NCBI RefSeq assembly: GCF_000236565.1
Contig: NZ_AHAM01000173.1
Location: 1-56,595 of the forward strand
Direction of reading: 5' to 3'
Length of the DNA: 56,595 bases
Source of the DNA: Mesorhizobium alhagi CCNWXJ12-2
GTDB lineage: Bacteria; Pseudomonadota; Alphaproteobacteria; Rhizobiales; Rhizobiaceae
Shown here: positions 11,157-20,572 of the stretch, piece after piece
How positions within the stretch are numbered: position 1 is the first letter of the stretch
How the letters are laid out: each line of letters starts with the position of its first letter
The notes under the pieces: model-generated
Database searches by the model: none
What the model saw: only the letters and a program-made list of their open reading frames with translations
Told to the model about the DNA's origin: nothing
Made by a program: the position numbers and the translations under genes

Positions 11157-12980
11157 ATGTGCGGTATCGTCGGAATTGTAGGCCGCGCTCAGGTGGCGCC
11201 GCTGATCGTCGACGCGCTGAAGCGGCTGGAATATCGCGGCTATGACTCGGCGGGCGTGGCTACGGTCGCTGCCGGCGAACTCGGGCGCAGGCGCGCGGAA
11301 GGCAAGCTGGTCAATCTCGAACGCCGCCTGAAGGACGAGCCGCTCGACGGCACAATCGGCATCGGCCACACGCGCTGGGCCACGCACGGCGTTCCCAACG
11401 AAACCAACGCGCACCCGCATTTTTCTCACGGCGTGGCGATCGTCCATAATGGCATCATCGAGAATTTCGCGGAGTTGCGCGCCCAACTGAAAGCGGACGG
11501 TTTCGAGTTCGCCTCGCAGACCGACACCGAGGTTGTAGCCCATCTCGTGGCGCGCGAACTCGCCCGCGGGGTAGAGCCGGTCAAGGCCGCGCACCTGGCG
11601 CTGAAGCATCTGGAAGGCGCGTTCGCGCTGGCGATCATGTTTCAGGGCGACGACAATTTGATCATCGGCGCCCGCAATGGGCCGCCGCTGGCCATCGGCT
11701 ATGGCGAGGGTGAGATGTTCCTCGGCTCCGACGCGATCGCGCTGGCGCCCTTCACCGATTCCATCACCTATCTCGAGGATGGCGACTGGACGGTGATCCG
11801 GCGCGACGAGGTCGGCATCTTCGACATGGACGGCAATCCCGTCGACCGCAAGCGCCAGCAATCGCTGGGTACCGCCTACATGGTCGACAAGGGCAACCAC
11901 CGCCATTTCATGGAAAAGGAGATCCATGAGCAGCCGGAGGTGATCTCGCACACTCTGGCGCACTATCTGGATTTTGCCGGCGGCGTCTCGCGAAAGCTCG
12001 ACCTGCCGTTCGATTTCGCAAAGCTCGACCGGCTCGCCATCTCGGCTTGCGGCACGGCTTTCCTGAGCGGTCTCATCGGCAAATACTGGTTCGAGCGCTT
12101 GGCGCGCCTGCCGGTCGACATCGATATCGCCTCCGAATTCCGTTACCGCGAAATGCCGATTTCGCCTGACAGCGCCGCGCTCTTCGTCTCGCAATCGGGC
12201 GAGACCGCCGACACGCTGGCCTCGCTTCGTTATTGCCGCAAGGCCGACATCCCCATCGGCGCGATCGTCAATGTCCGCGAATCGACCATCGCGCGCGAAT
12301 CCGATGTCACTTTGCCGACGCTGGCCGGCCCGGAGATCGGCGTCGCCTCCACCAAGGCGTTCACCTGCCAGCTTTCGGTATTGGCCTCGCTCGCCATCCG
12401 CGCCGGTGTCGCCCGCGGCACGATCTCGCCGGAAAAGGAAAGAAAGCTGGTGCGCGAGCTTTCCGAAGCTCCGCGCTATGCCGGCCAAGTGCTGCGGCTC
12501 GACAGGCAAATCGAGAAGGTTGCGCGCGAACTCGCGCATTACAAGCACGTGCTCTATCTCGGGCGAGATACCAACTACCCGCTCGCCATGGAAGGTGCGC
12601 TGAAGCTCAAGGAAATCTCCTATATCCACGCCGAAGGCTACGCCGCGGGCGAGTTGAAGCACGGGCCGATCGCGCTGATCGACGAACACATGCCGGTCAT
12701 CGTGATCGCGCCGCATGACCGCATCTTTGAAAAGACAGTGTCGAACATGCAGGAAGTGGCGGCGCGGGGCGGCAAGATCATCCTGATCACCGACAAGAAG
12801 GGCGCATCGCTTTCCTCCGTTGAAACGATGGAGACGATCGTGCTGCCCGATGTGCCCGAGATCATCGCGCCGATCATCTACGCCTTGCCGGTGCAGATGC
12901 TCGCCTATTTCACAGCCGTGTTCATGGGCACCGATGTCGACCAGCCGCGCAATCTGGCCAAGTCGGTGACAGTCGAATAG
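11157..12980 (+). CDS. glmS: Glucosamine-6-phosphate synthase GlmS
   Basis: Makes glucosamine-6-phosphate from fructose-6-phosphate and glutamine, the first step to UDP-GlcNAc; cytosolic, 607 residues. The start must be the ATG at 11157 so that the catalytic Cys is residue 2 (MCGIVGIVG); a TTG 6 bases upstream would bury it. The class II glutaminase domain has HTRWATHG and HNGIIENF. Two SIS domains follow, with SACGTAF, SQSGETADTL and ending in the usual PRNLAKSVTVE. It lies in an operon-like arrangement with glmU. Confidence 0.97.
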   Translation: MCGIVGIVGRAQVAPLIVDALKRLEYRGYDSAGVATVAAGELGRRRAEGKLVNLERRLKDEPLDGTIGIGHTRWATHGVPNETNAHPHFSHGVAIVHNGIIENFAELRAQLKADGFEFASQTDTEVVAHLVARELARGVEPVKAAHLALKHLEGAFALAIMFQGDDNLIIGARNGPPLAIGYGEGEMFLGSDAIALAPFTDSITYLEDGDWTVIRRDEVGIFDMDGNPVDRKRQQSLGTAYMVDKGNHRHFMEKEIHEQPEVISHTLAHYLDFAGGVSRKLDLPFDFAKLDRLAISACGTAFLSGLIGKYWFERLARLPVDIDIASEFRYREMPISPDSAALFVSQSGETADTLASLRYCRKADIPIGAIVNVRESTIARESDVTLPTLAGPEIGVASTKAFTCQLSVLASLAIRAGVARGTISPEKERKLVRELSEAPRYAGQVLRLDRQIEKVARELAHYKHVLYLGRDTNYPLAMEGALKLKEISYIHAEGYAAGELKHGPIALIDEHMPVIVIAPHDRIFEKTVSNMQEVAARGGKIILITDKKGASLSSVETMETIVLPDVPEIIAPIIYALPVQMLAYFTAVFMGTDVDQPRNLAKSVTVE

Positions 12981-13070
12981 GAGGCGCTGCCCCGCTCCTT
13001 GCAATTCGGTTGTCCTTCGCTGGCAATCCCGTCTAGATAGGTGCGGTGCACAAATCTTGCGGCGGGGCAG

Positions 13071-13835
13071 ATGTCGGATCACACAGGCTCACATCCAGGG
13101 ATAACCAGGCTCAGGAATTATTTCCTGACCGGCTTCGTCGTCTGCGCGCCCCTGGCGATCACGATCTACATTGCCTGGTCCCTGGTCGGCTGGGTGGATT
13201 CGTGGGTAAAGCCCTATGTGCCGGCAAGGTACAATCCGGACAATTATCTGCCCTTTGTCATCCCGGGCTTCGGGCTGATCGTGGCCCTGGTGCTGATCAC
13301 GCTGATCGGCTTTCTGACTGCCAACATCATCGGCCGCACCATCGTGAACTACGGCGAGTATTTTCTTGACCGAATGCCGCTGGTGCGCTCGATCTATCGC
13401 GGGCTGAAGCAGATTTTCGAGACGGTGCTTTCCAACAAGGCCGACAGCTTCCAGAAAGTCGGCCTGATCGAGTATCCGCGTCGCGGAACCTGGGCCGTCG
13501 TTTTCATTTCGAGCGAAAAGGAAAACGAGGTCAACGACAAGCTCGCGGGACACGACGACAACCTGATCGCCGTCTTCCTGCCCTCGACGCCGAACCCGAC
13601 CACCGGGTTCCTGTTGTATGTGCCGCGCTCGGACGTAGTCGAACTCTCGATGTCGGTTGAGGAGGCCGCCAAGCTGGTCATCTCGGCGGGCCTGGTGGCG
13701 CCGGAATACCGCAAGAAGACCAAGGCGCTGGTTGAAGATGCTCATGCGGTCCGGCCTGCGGCGAATTCTTCCATGCCGGAGGCAGATCAGCCGGCGCGCA
13801 AGAGCCGCACCGCCTCGTCGCGCCCGAAAAGATAA
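13071..13835 (+). CDS. DUF502 membrane protein
   Basis: A 254-residue inner-membrane protein of the DUF502 family with two transmembrane segments (about residues 17-42 and 62-85) and a conserved cytoplasmic core (IYRGLKQIFETV, VGLIEYPRRGTWAVVFIS, PNPTTGFLLYVPRSDV). Its function is not established. The start at 13071 has a purine-rich GGCGGGG upstream; an in-frame GTG at 13041 is less likely. Its last 49 bases overlap the 3' end of convergent recG, so its basic tail is encoded within that overlap. Confidence 0.9.
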   Translation: MSDHTGSHPGITRLRNYFLTGFVVCAPLAITIYIAWSLVGWVDSWVKPYVPARYNPDNYLPFVIPGFGLIVALVLITLIGFLTANIIGRTIVNYGEYFLDRMPLVRSIYRGLKQIFETVLSNKADSFQKVGLIEYPRRGTWAVVFISSEKENEVNDKLAGHDDNLIAVFLPSTPNPTTGFLLYVPRSDVVELSMSVEEAAKLVISAGLVAPEYRKKTKALVEDAHAVRPAANSSMPEADQPARKSRTASSRPKR

Positions 13836-15895
13836 AGCAGCATCCTGATCGCCTCGCCACGCTCCGATTGCAGGTCCGGATCGCGCGACAGGATGAGCCG
13901 GGCATCGTCGCGGGCGATCTCCAGCAAATCGGCATGGGTGTCGATGCGCGCCACCTGGAAGCCCGGCGTGCCGGACTGGCGGGTGCCGAGCAGTTCGCCT
14001 TCGCCGCGCAGCTTCAGATCCTCCTCCGAGATCAGGAAGCCGTCCTCGGTTTCGCGCATCACCGACAGCCGCCGCGCGGCGGTTTCACCGAGCGGCGCCT
14101 GGTAGAGCAGCACGCAGGTCGACGCCTTCGAACCCCGGCCGACGCGGCCGCGCAATTGATGGAGTTGCGCGAGGCCGAAACGCTCGGCATGCTCGATGAC
14201 GATGATCGTCGCGTCCGGCACATCGACGCCGACCTCGATGACGGTGGTGGCGATCAGTATACGCGTCTCCCCATCCTTGAAGGCGCGCATCGCCGCATCC
14301 TTGTCTGCGCCCTTCATGCGGCCATGCACCAGCCCGACGGCGTCGCCGAACATGGGCTGCAGCGAAGCGAAGCGCTCCTCCGCCGCCATCAGTTCGACCT
14401 CTTCGGACTCCTCGACCAGCGGGCAGATCCAGTAAACCTTCTGGCCGTCTGCGACCGCATCGCTGATGCGGCCGACAAGTTCGTCGAGACGTTCCAACGG
14501 CAGCGTGACGGTGCGGATCGGCTGGCGGCCGGCCGGCTTCTCCGTGAGCTTCGACACTTCCATGTCGCCGAAGGCGGTCAGCACCAGCGTACGCGGGATC
14601 GGCGTCGCGGTCATGACCAGCATGTCGGGCGCGTCGCCCTTGGCAGTGATGGCGAGGCGCTGATGCACGCCGAAGCGGTGCTGCTCGTCGACGATGGCGA
14701 GCCCCAGGTCGCGGAACCGCACGCTTTCCTGGAACAGCGCATGCGTGCCGAGGACAAGGTCGATCTCGCCGCTTTCGAGTCCGGCGAGGATATCGGCGCG
14801 CTCGCGCCCCTTTTCGCGACCGGTCAGCACCGCGCTCTTCAGGCCTGCCGCTTCCGCCAGTGGCGCTATGGTCGCAAAATGCTGGCGCGCCAGGATTTCG
14901 GTCGGCGCCATCAGCGCCGCCTGCCGGCCTGCCTCGGCGGCGCGGCCCATCGCCATCAGCGCCACCACCGTCTTGCCTGAGCCGACATCGCCCTGCAAAA
15001 GCCGCAGCATGCGCTCCGGCTCGGCCAGATCGGCGTTGATCTCGGCCAGCGCCTGTTCCTGCGAATTGGTGAGCTTGTAGGGCAGGGCGTTGCGCAGCGC
15101 CGCCACGATGCGCCCGTCGCCGGTGAGCGGCCTGCCCGAAAGCCTGCGAACCTTTGCCCGCACCAGCGCCAGCGAAACTTGCCCCGCCAGGAACTCGTCA
15201 TAGGCAAGGCGCCGCCATGATGCGCTGTCGGGCGAGATATCGATCGGGTCGGAAGGGTTGTGCAGCCGGTTAAGCGCCTCGGCGAAACTCGGAAAGCTCT
15301 GGCGGCGCGCCACATCCGCGTCCAGCCATTCGGGCATTTCGGGCACGCGCGCGAGCGCCTGGCCGATGGCGCGGCGCAGTACTTTTGCCGAAAGCCCGGC
15401 GGTCATCGGATAGACCGGCTCGACCACCGGCAGGTTTTCAGCCTCGTCGGCACGAGCGATATGGTCCGGATGCACCATCGACGGGCGGCCGTTGAACCAT
15501 TCCATCTTGCCGCTGACGACCATCCTTTCGCCGACCGGCATGGATTTTTCCAACCAGGCATTGTTGGCGTGGAAGAAGGTCAACGCGATCTCGCCTGTGT
15601 CGTCATGCGCGAAGACCCGGTACGGGACCGACTTGTTGCCGCGCGGCGGGGGCTGGTGGCGGTCGATGCGCACGTCCAGCGTCACGATCGCGCCTTCCGC
15701 GCCATAGGCGATGCCCGGCCGATTGCGCCGGTCGATGACCGAATGCGGCAGCGTGAACAGAAGGTCGCCGGCGCGCGCCTCCCGGTCGGAGACGTCCGCC
15801 GGAACGATCTTGGCGATCAGCTCGCCGACTTTCGGGCCGACGCCGGCAAGCGAGGTGACCGGCGCGAACAGGGGATCGAGAAGCGAAGGGCGCAT
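13787..15895 (-). CDS. recG: ATP-dependent DNA helicase RecG
   Basis: Branch-migration helicase that remodels stalled forks and Holliday junctions, 702 residues. The wedge/OB domain is in the first third (VGPKVGELIAKIV at the start). Helicase motifs: Walker A GDVGSGKTVVAL, DEQH box VDEQHRFGVHQR, motif III MTATPIPRTL, motif VI QLRGRVGRGSKAS. The C-terminal TRG-like part is present. It is transcribed away from sdhE-mfd and overlaps the DUF502 gene by 49 bases tail to tail. Confidence 0.97.
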   Translation of the reverse strand: MRPSLLDPLFAPVTSLAGVGPKVGELIAKIVPADVSDREARAGDLLFTLPHSVIDRRNRPGIAYGAEGAIVTLDVRIDRHQPPPRGNKSVPYRVFAHDDTGEIALTFFHANNAWLEKSMPVGERMVVSGKMEWFNGRPSMVHPDHIARADEAENLPVVEPVYPMTAGLSAKVLRRAIGQALARVPEMPEWLDADVARRQSFPSFAEALNRLHNPSDPIDISPDSASWRRLAYDEFLAGQVSLALVRAKVRRLSGRPLTGDGRIVAALRNALPYKLTNSQEQALAEINADLAEPERMLRLLQGDVGSGKTVVALMAMGRAAEAGRQAALMAPTEILARQHFATIAPLAEAAGLKSAVLTGREKGRERADILAGLESGEIDLVLGTHALFQESVRFRDLGLAIVDEQHRFGVHQRLAITAKGDAPDMLVMTATPIPRTLVLTAFGDMEVSKLTEKPAGRQPIRTVTLPLERLDELVGRISDAVADGQKVYWICPLVEESEEVELMAAEERFASLQPMFGDAVGLVHGRMKGADKDAAMRAFKDGETRILIATTVIEVGVDVPDATIIVIEHAERFGLAQLHQLRGRVGRGSKASTCVLLYQAPLGETAARRLSVMRETEDGFLISEEDLKLRGEGELLGTRQSGTPGFQVARIDTHADLLEIARDDARLILSRDPDLQSERGEAIRMLLYLFGRDEAVRLLRAG

Positions 15896-15988
15896 GATGT
15901 CAGCTTATGCGGCAGTGAGGCATGCGCAAGGCTGACAGGGCGGTCCATCCACGCTATATGCGCGCCAGACCAAATGGATACGAGAATT

Positions 15989-16276
15989 ATGAGCGGCACG
16001 ACGCGGTCAGGCGCGGAACTCGATGCGCGGCGGCGCAAGCTTCTGTTCCGCTCGTGGCATCGCGGCATCCGCGAGATGGACCTGATTCTGGGCGGGTTCG
16101 CGGACCGCGCTATCTCTGATCTCTCCGACCATGAACTCGACGAATACGAAACCCTCCTCGAATTGCAGGACGCCGATATTCTTTCATGGATCACCGGCGA
16201 GCATCCTGTCCCGACCACCCACGACACCCCACTTTTCCGGAAAATCGCGGCATCGCGCCCGGCAATGAGCATCTGA
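15989..16276 (+). CDS. sdhE: Succinate dehydrogenase assembly factor SdhE family
   Basis: A 95-residue protein of the SdhE/YgfY family, which helps attach FAD covalently to the succinate dehydrogenase flavoprotein (older name: CptB antitoxin). The hallmark RGIREMDLILGGFAD contains the conserved RGxxE and is followed by the acidic helix ELDEYETLLELQDADIL and WITG. The start at 15989 is the best fit (MSGTTRSGAELDARRRKLLFRSW); an in-frame ATG at 15974 adds five residues. It lies 9 bases before mfd, the usual rhizobial pairing. Confidence 0.9.
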   Translation: MSGTTRSGAELDARRRKLLFRSWHRGIREMDLILGGFADRAISDLSDHELDEYETLLELQDADILSWITGEHPVPTTHDTPLFRKIAASRPAMSI

Positions 16277-16285
16277 GCATCTGAA

Positions 16286-19200
16286 ATGAGCCTTATCGAT
16301 CCCATTGGCCTGCCGAAAGGCCGGCCCGGCCTGTTCGTGGTCGACGGCGTTGCCGATGGCTACGAAGCCTTCGCAATTGCCGCCGCGGCCGGCGAAATAG
16401 CCGGCGACCGGCCGATCCTTTTCGTCGCGCGCGACGGTCAGCGCCTGCCGGCAATCGTCGAGGCGCTGGCCTTTGCCGCGCCGGACCTGCCGGTGCTCGA
16501 ATTCCCGGCCTGGGACTGCCTGCCCTACGACCGCGTCTCGCCCGGTTCGGACGCCGCGGCGCGGCGTCTCGATGCGCTTGCCGCGATGATCTCGCTGGCA
16601 AAAAACCCGCATCGCGCCGTAGTGCTCACCACGGCGAATGCGCTGCTGCAGCGCATTCCGCCTTCCGATGTGATCGAGGCGCAAACCTTTTATGCCCGGC
16701 CGGGCAACCAGATCGAAATGAAGGAACTGATCGCGCGGCTGGAAAATTCCGGCTTCGACCGCGTTCCAACCGTGCGCGAAGTCGGCGAGTTTGCCGTGCG
16801 CGGCGGCATTCTCGACCTTTACGCGCCGGGTTCGCCGGAAGCGCTGCGGCTCGATTTCTTCGGCGACACGCTGGAATCGATCCGGTCCTTCGACGTCGCC
16901 ACGCAGCGTACTACCGGCCAGCGCAAGTCGATGACGCTCCAGGCGATGAGCGAAGTGGCGCTGACGCCGGACACGATCAGTCGCTTCCGCCGTTCTTATA
17001 TCGACGCGTTCGGCGCGCCGTCTCCCGACGACGGGCTCTACGCCGCCCTCAGCGAAGGCCGCCGCTTCGCCGGGATGGAGCACTGGCTGCCGCTGTTCTA
17101 CGAGCGGCTGGATACGGTGTTCGACTATCTGCCGGATGCGCCGGTTGTGTTCGACCATCTGGCGCGCGAGGCGCTGGGCGAACGCCATGCGCTGATCGAG
17201 GATTATTACGAGGCGCGCAAGAGCCAGGCCGAGGGCGCGCTGAGGGACGCGGTGCCGTACAAGCCCGTACCGCCGTCGGAGATGTACCTGTCCCCGGACG
17301 AGGTGAACGCCATGCTATCCGATCGCGCGGCGATCGAGTTCACGCCGTTTGCCGCGCCGGATGCAGGCACTGCGAAAATCTATCATGCCGGGGCCAAGGA
17401 CGGCCGCGGCTTCGGGCTCGAACGCGCCGATCCCTCGGCGAATGTGTTCGAGGAGGTTGTGAAATATATCGGCGACATTCGCACGGCGCGCCGCCGGGTG
17501 GTCGTTGCCGGTTGGACGGAAGGTTCGCTCGACAGGCTGAGCCAGATACTTGCCGAGCATCACCTCGGCAACATGAAGGCTGTCGCGACACTCGCGGACG
17601 TGGAAAAGCTCGGGCTGGGCAAGGCAGGCCTCGCGGTGCTGCCGCTGGAAACCGGCTTCGAAACGGAAAAGCTCGTCGTCGTCGCCGAGCAGGACATTCT
17701 GGGCGACCGGCTGGTGCGCCGCTCCAAGAAGCGCAAGCGCGCCTCCGATTTCATCGCCGAAGCCTCAGCACTGTCGGCTGGCGACATCGTCGTCCATGCC
17801 GACCACGGCATCGGCCGCTTCATCGGCCTGCGCACCATCGAAGCGCTGGGCGCGCCGCATGACTGCGTCGAAATCCATTATGCCGGCGACGACCGGCTGT
17901 TCCTGCCGGTCGAAAACATCGAGCTCCTGTCACGCTACGGCTCGGATTCGGCTGAAGCCACGCTCGACAAGCTCGGCGGCGGCGCATGGCAGTCGCGCAA
18001 GGCAAAACTGAAGCGCCGGCTGCTCGAAATGGCGGGGCAACTGATAAGGCTCGCCGCCGAGCGCCAGATGCGCGCCGCGCCCGCTTTCAACCCTCCCGAA
18101 GGCCTCTACGGCGAGTTCTCGGCGCGTTTCCCCTACGAGGAAACCGACGACCAGCAGCGCGCCATCGATTCGGTGATGGACGACCTTTCCGCCGGCAAGC
18201 CGATGGACCGGCTGATCTGCGGCGACGTTGGCTTCGGCAAGACCGAGGTGGCGCTGCGCGCGGCCTTCATCGCCGCCATGGAAGGTTTCCAGGTCGCGGT
18301 GGTGGTGCCGACCACGCTGCTTTCGCGCCAGCACTTCAAGACGTTCACGCAACGTTTCGCCGGCCTGCCTCTGGTCGTGCGCCAAGCCTCGCGGCTGGTC
18401 GGCTCCAAGGAGCTGGCCGAGACCAAGAAAGGCATTGCCGAGGGCACTGTCGACATCGTCATCGGCACCCATGCGCTGCTTGGCAGCTCGATTTCGTTCA
18501 AGAATCTCGGCCTCCTGATCATTGACGAGGAGCAGCATTTCGGCGTCAAGCACAAGGAGCGGCTGAAGGATCTGAAGACCGACGTGCACGTGCTGACGCT
18601 GTCGGCGACGCCGATCCCGCGGACGCTGCAGCTGGCGCTGACCGGCGTGCGCGAACTCTCGCTGATCGCCACGCCGCCGGTCGACCGCATGGCGGTGCGC
18701 ACCTTTATCTCGCCCTTCGATCCGCTGGTCATCCGCGAAACGCTGCTGCGCGAGCGCTATCGCGGCGGCCACAGCTTTTACGTGGTGCCGCGCATTGCGG
18801 ACCTGTCAGAAATCCATCAGTTCCTCAGCGAGCAAGTGCCCGAACTTAAAGTCGCCGTCGCGCACGGCCAGATGCCCGCTGGCGAACTCGACGACATCAT
18901 GAACGCCTTCTATGACGGCCAGTACGATGTGCTGCTCTCGACCACGATCGTCGAATCCGGCCTCGACATCCCGACCGCCAACACTCTGATCGTGCACCGT
19001 GCCGACATGTTCGGCCTGGCGCAGCTCTACCAGCTTCGCGGCCGCGTCGGCCGTTCCAAACTCCGCGCCTATGCGCTGTTTACGCTGCCGGCCAACAAGA
19101 AGCTGACCGATACCGCCGACCGCCGCCTGAGGGTGCTGCAGTCGCTCGATACGCTCGGCGCCGGCTTCCAGCTTGCCAGCCACGACCTCGACATTCGCGG

Positions 19201-19786
19201 CGCCGGCAACCTGCTGGGCGAGGAGCAGTCCGGGCACATCAAGGAGGTCGGCTTCGAGCTCTACCAGCAGATGCTTGAGGAGGCGGTCGCCGAGATCCGC
19301 GGCACCGGCGAGGTCGTCGATGGCGGCTGGTCGCCGCAGATCGCGGTCGGCACGGCGGTGATGATCCCGGAAAGCTATGTGCCCGACCTGCAGCTCAGAC
19401 TGGCGCTCTACCGGCGGCTCGGCGACCTGCAATCGACGGAAGAGATCGATGGCTTCGCCGCCGAGCTGATCGACCGTTTCGGCCCGCTGCCGGAGGAGGT
19501 GCAACACTTGCTGAAGATCGTTTTCATCAAGGCGTTGTGCCGCCAGGCCAATGTGGAAAAGCTCGACGCCGGGCCAAAGGGCGTCGTCATCCATTTCCGC
19601 AAGCGCGAATTCCCCGATCCGACGGCTCTTGTTCGCTATATCGGCGAGCAGGGCTCGCTGGCGAAGATCAGGCCGGACCAGAGCGTTGTGTTCATCCGCG
19701 ACTGGCCGAACGCCGACAAGAGGCTGGCCGGCGCGGCGGTTGTGATGACGCAACTGGCGCGGCTGGCCACGAAAGCCGCGGCCTAG
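16286..19786 (+). CDS. mfd: Transcription-repair coupling factor Mfd
   Basis: DNA translocase that removes stalled RNA polymerase at lesions and recruits UvrA, 1166 residues (normal). Order: UvrB-like N-terminal domains (about 1-350), RNA-polymerase interaction domain (about 480-560, HADHGIGRFIGL), RecG-like translocase with Walker A GDVGFGKTEVAL, DEEQ box IDEEQHFGVKHKER, LSATPIPRTL and QLRGRVGRSKLRAYA, then the C-terminal TRCF domain (about 1000-1120). It is probably co-transcribed with sdhE. Confidence 0.97.
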   Translation: MSLIDPIGLPKGRPGLFVVDGVADGYEAFAIAAAAGEIAGDRPILFVARDGQRLPAIVEALAFAAPDLPVLEFPAWDCLPYDRVSPGSDAAARRLDALAAMISLAKNPHRAVVLTTANALLQRIPPSDVIEAQTFYARPGNQIEMKELIARLENSGFDRVPTVREVGEFAVRGGILDLYAPGSPEALRLDFFGDTLESIRSFDVATQRTTGQRKSMTLQAMSEVALTPDTISRFRRSYIDAFGAPSPDDGLYAALSEGRRFAGMEHWLPLFYERLDTVFDYLPDAPVVFDHLAREALGERHALIEDYYEARKSQAEGALRDAVPYKPVPPSEMYLSPDEVNAMLSDRAAIEFTPFAAPDAGTAKIYHAGAKDGRGFGLERADPSANVFEEVVKYIGDIRTARRRVVVAGWTEGSLDRLSQILAEHHLGNMKAVATLADVEKLGLGKAGLAVLPLETGFETEKLVVVAEQDILGDRLVRRSKKRKRASDFIAEASALSAGDIVVHADHGIGRFIGLRTIEALGAPHDCVEIHYAGDDRLFLPVENIELLSRYGSDSAEATLDKLGGGAWQSRKAKLKRRLLEMAGQLIRLAAERQMRAAPAFNPPEGLYGEFSARFPYEETDDQQRAIDSVMDDLSAGKPMDRLICGDVGFGKTEVALRAAFIAAMEGFQVAVVVPTTLLSRQHFKTFTQRFAGLPLVVRQASRLVGSKELAETKKGIAEGTVDIVIGTHALLGSSISFKNLGLLIIDEEQHFGVKHKERLKDLKTDVHVLTLSATPIPRTLQLALTGVRELSLIATPPVDRMAVRTFISPFDPLVIRETLLRERYRGGHSFYVVPRIADLSEIHQFLSEQVPELKVAVAHGQMPAGELDDIMNAFYDGQYDVLLSTTIVESGLDIPTANTLIVHRADMFGLAQLYQLRGRVGRSKLRAYALFTLPANKKLTDTADRRLRVLQSLDTLGAGFQLASHDLDIRGAGNLLGEEQSGHIKEVGFELYQQMLEEAVAEIRGTGEVVDGGWSPQIAVGTAVMIPESYVPDLQLRLALYRRLGDLQSTEEIDGFAAELIDRFGPLPEEVQHLLKIVFIKALCRQANVEKLDAGPKGVVIHFRKREFPDPTALVRYIGEQGSLAKIRPDQSVVFIRDWPNADKRLAGAAVVMTQLARLATKAAA

Positions 19787-19795
19787 CGAGAATCT

Positions 19796-20572
19796 CTAGG
19801 CGCGCTTGGGGTCTGGAAAGAACAGCCCCCGCGCTCCGTTGCGGTCGAAAGGCTTCCACTGGCCTTCGGGCTGGGCCAGTCGATCGGCAACCGCGAACAC
19901 CGCGGCCGGATGATGGCCAAGCCCGCAATGGCTGGCCTTGACCTCTATGTTCTCGGCGATTGGACCATCCTTTTCCACGCAGTTCTGCCAGGCGCAGATC
20001 CCGTCGCTGCGGCTGAAGATCGCCGTGGTCGGCACCGGTGGCGGGATGTCGATCGGGCCGCCGATATGGCGTTGGCGATCGTCGATCCTATGGCCCGATT
20101 TGCGTTCGTAGAGCCTCCAGGCATTGGTGTGGCGCGGGTCGCCGTTGAACGGGCTGCCGAGCGTGATCACGCAGCGCACCTCGTCCGGCAGCACCTTCGC
20201 CAGCTGCCGCGCATAGATGCCGCCGAGGCTCCAGCCGACGAGACTGACCTTGCGGCCGTGCACATCGGCAAGCTGCTTTACCCGGTCGAGCATCTTTTCC
20301 TCGACGCCCGGCCGCGGGCCGAAATTGCGGCCTTGCTCCCAGCCAAATGTGGAATACCCCTTGGACCTCAGGAACATGCGAAGCGGCAGGGTTACGCTGT
20401 CTCCTGTGATGAGGCCCGGCAGCACCATCACCGGGTGGCCGTCGCCGCTCGGCGCAAGCGCCGTCAGGAGCGGCAGCGCGGCAATAAAGCCGCCAAGCTC
20501 GGGCAGTGTGCGAAGTTCGAGCGCGAAGAGCAGCCTGGAAGGCGCCTTCAGCGTCTGTGCGGTTATCGTCAT
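19796..20572 (-). CDS. Alpha/beta hydrolase (lipase/esterase-like)
   Basis: A 258-residue soluble alpha/beta hydrolase. The nucleophile elbow is VGWSLGGIYAR (GxSxG serine), preceded by an oxyanion region VMVLPGLITGD. The acid is probably the Asp of FSRSDGI and the base the His in SHCGLGHHP. Pattern and length resemble triacylglycerol lipase or esterase-like proteins without a secretion signal; the substrate cannot be told. Its stop is 9 bases from the mfd stop (convergent). Upstream lies a 1 kb region without genes. Confidence 0.82.
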   Translation of the reverse strand: MTITAQTLKAPSRLLFALELRTLPELGGFIAALPLLTALAPSGDGHPVMVLPGLITGDSVTLPLRMFLRSKGYSTFGWEQGRNFGPRPGVEEKMLDRVKQLADVHGRKVSLVGWSLGGIYARQLAKVLPDEVRCVITLGSPFNGDPRHTNAWRLYERKSGHRIDDRQRHIGGPIDIPPPVPTTAIFSRSDGICAWQNCVEKDGPIAENIEVKASHCGLGHHPAAVFAVADRLAQPEGQWKPFDRNGARGLFFPDPKRA

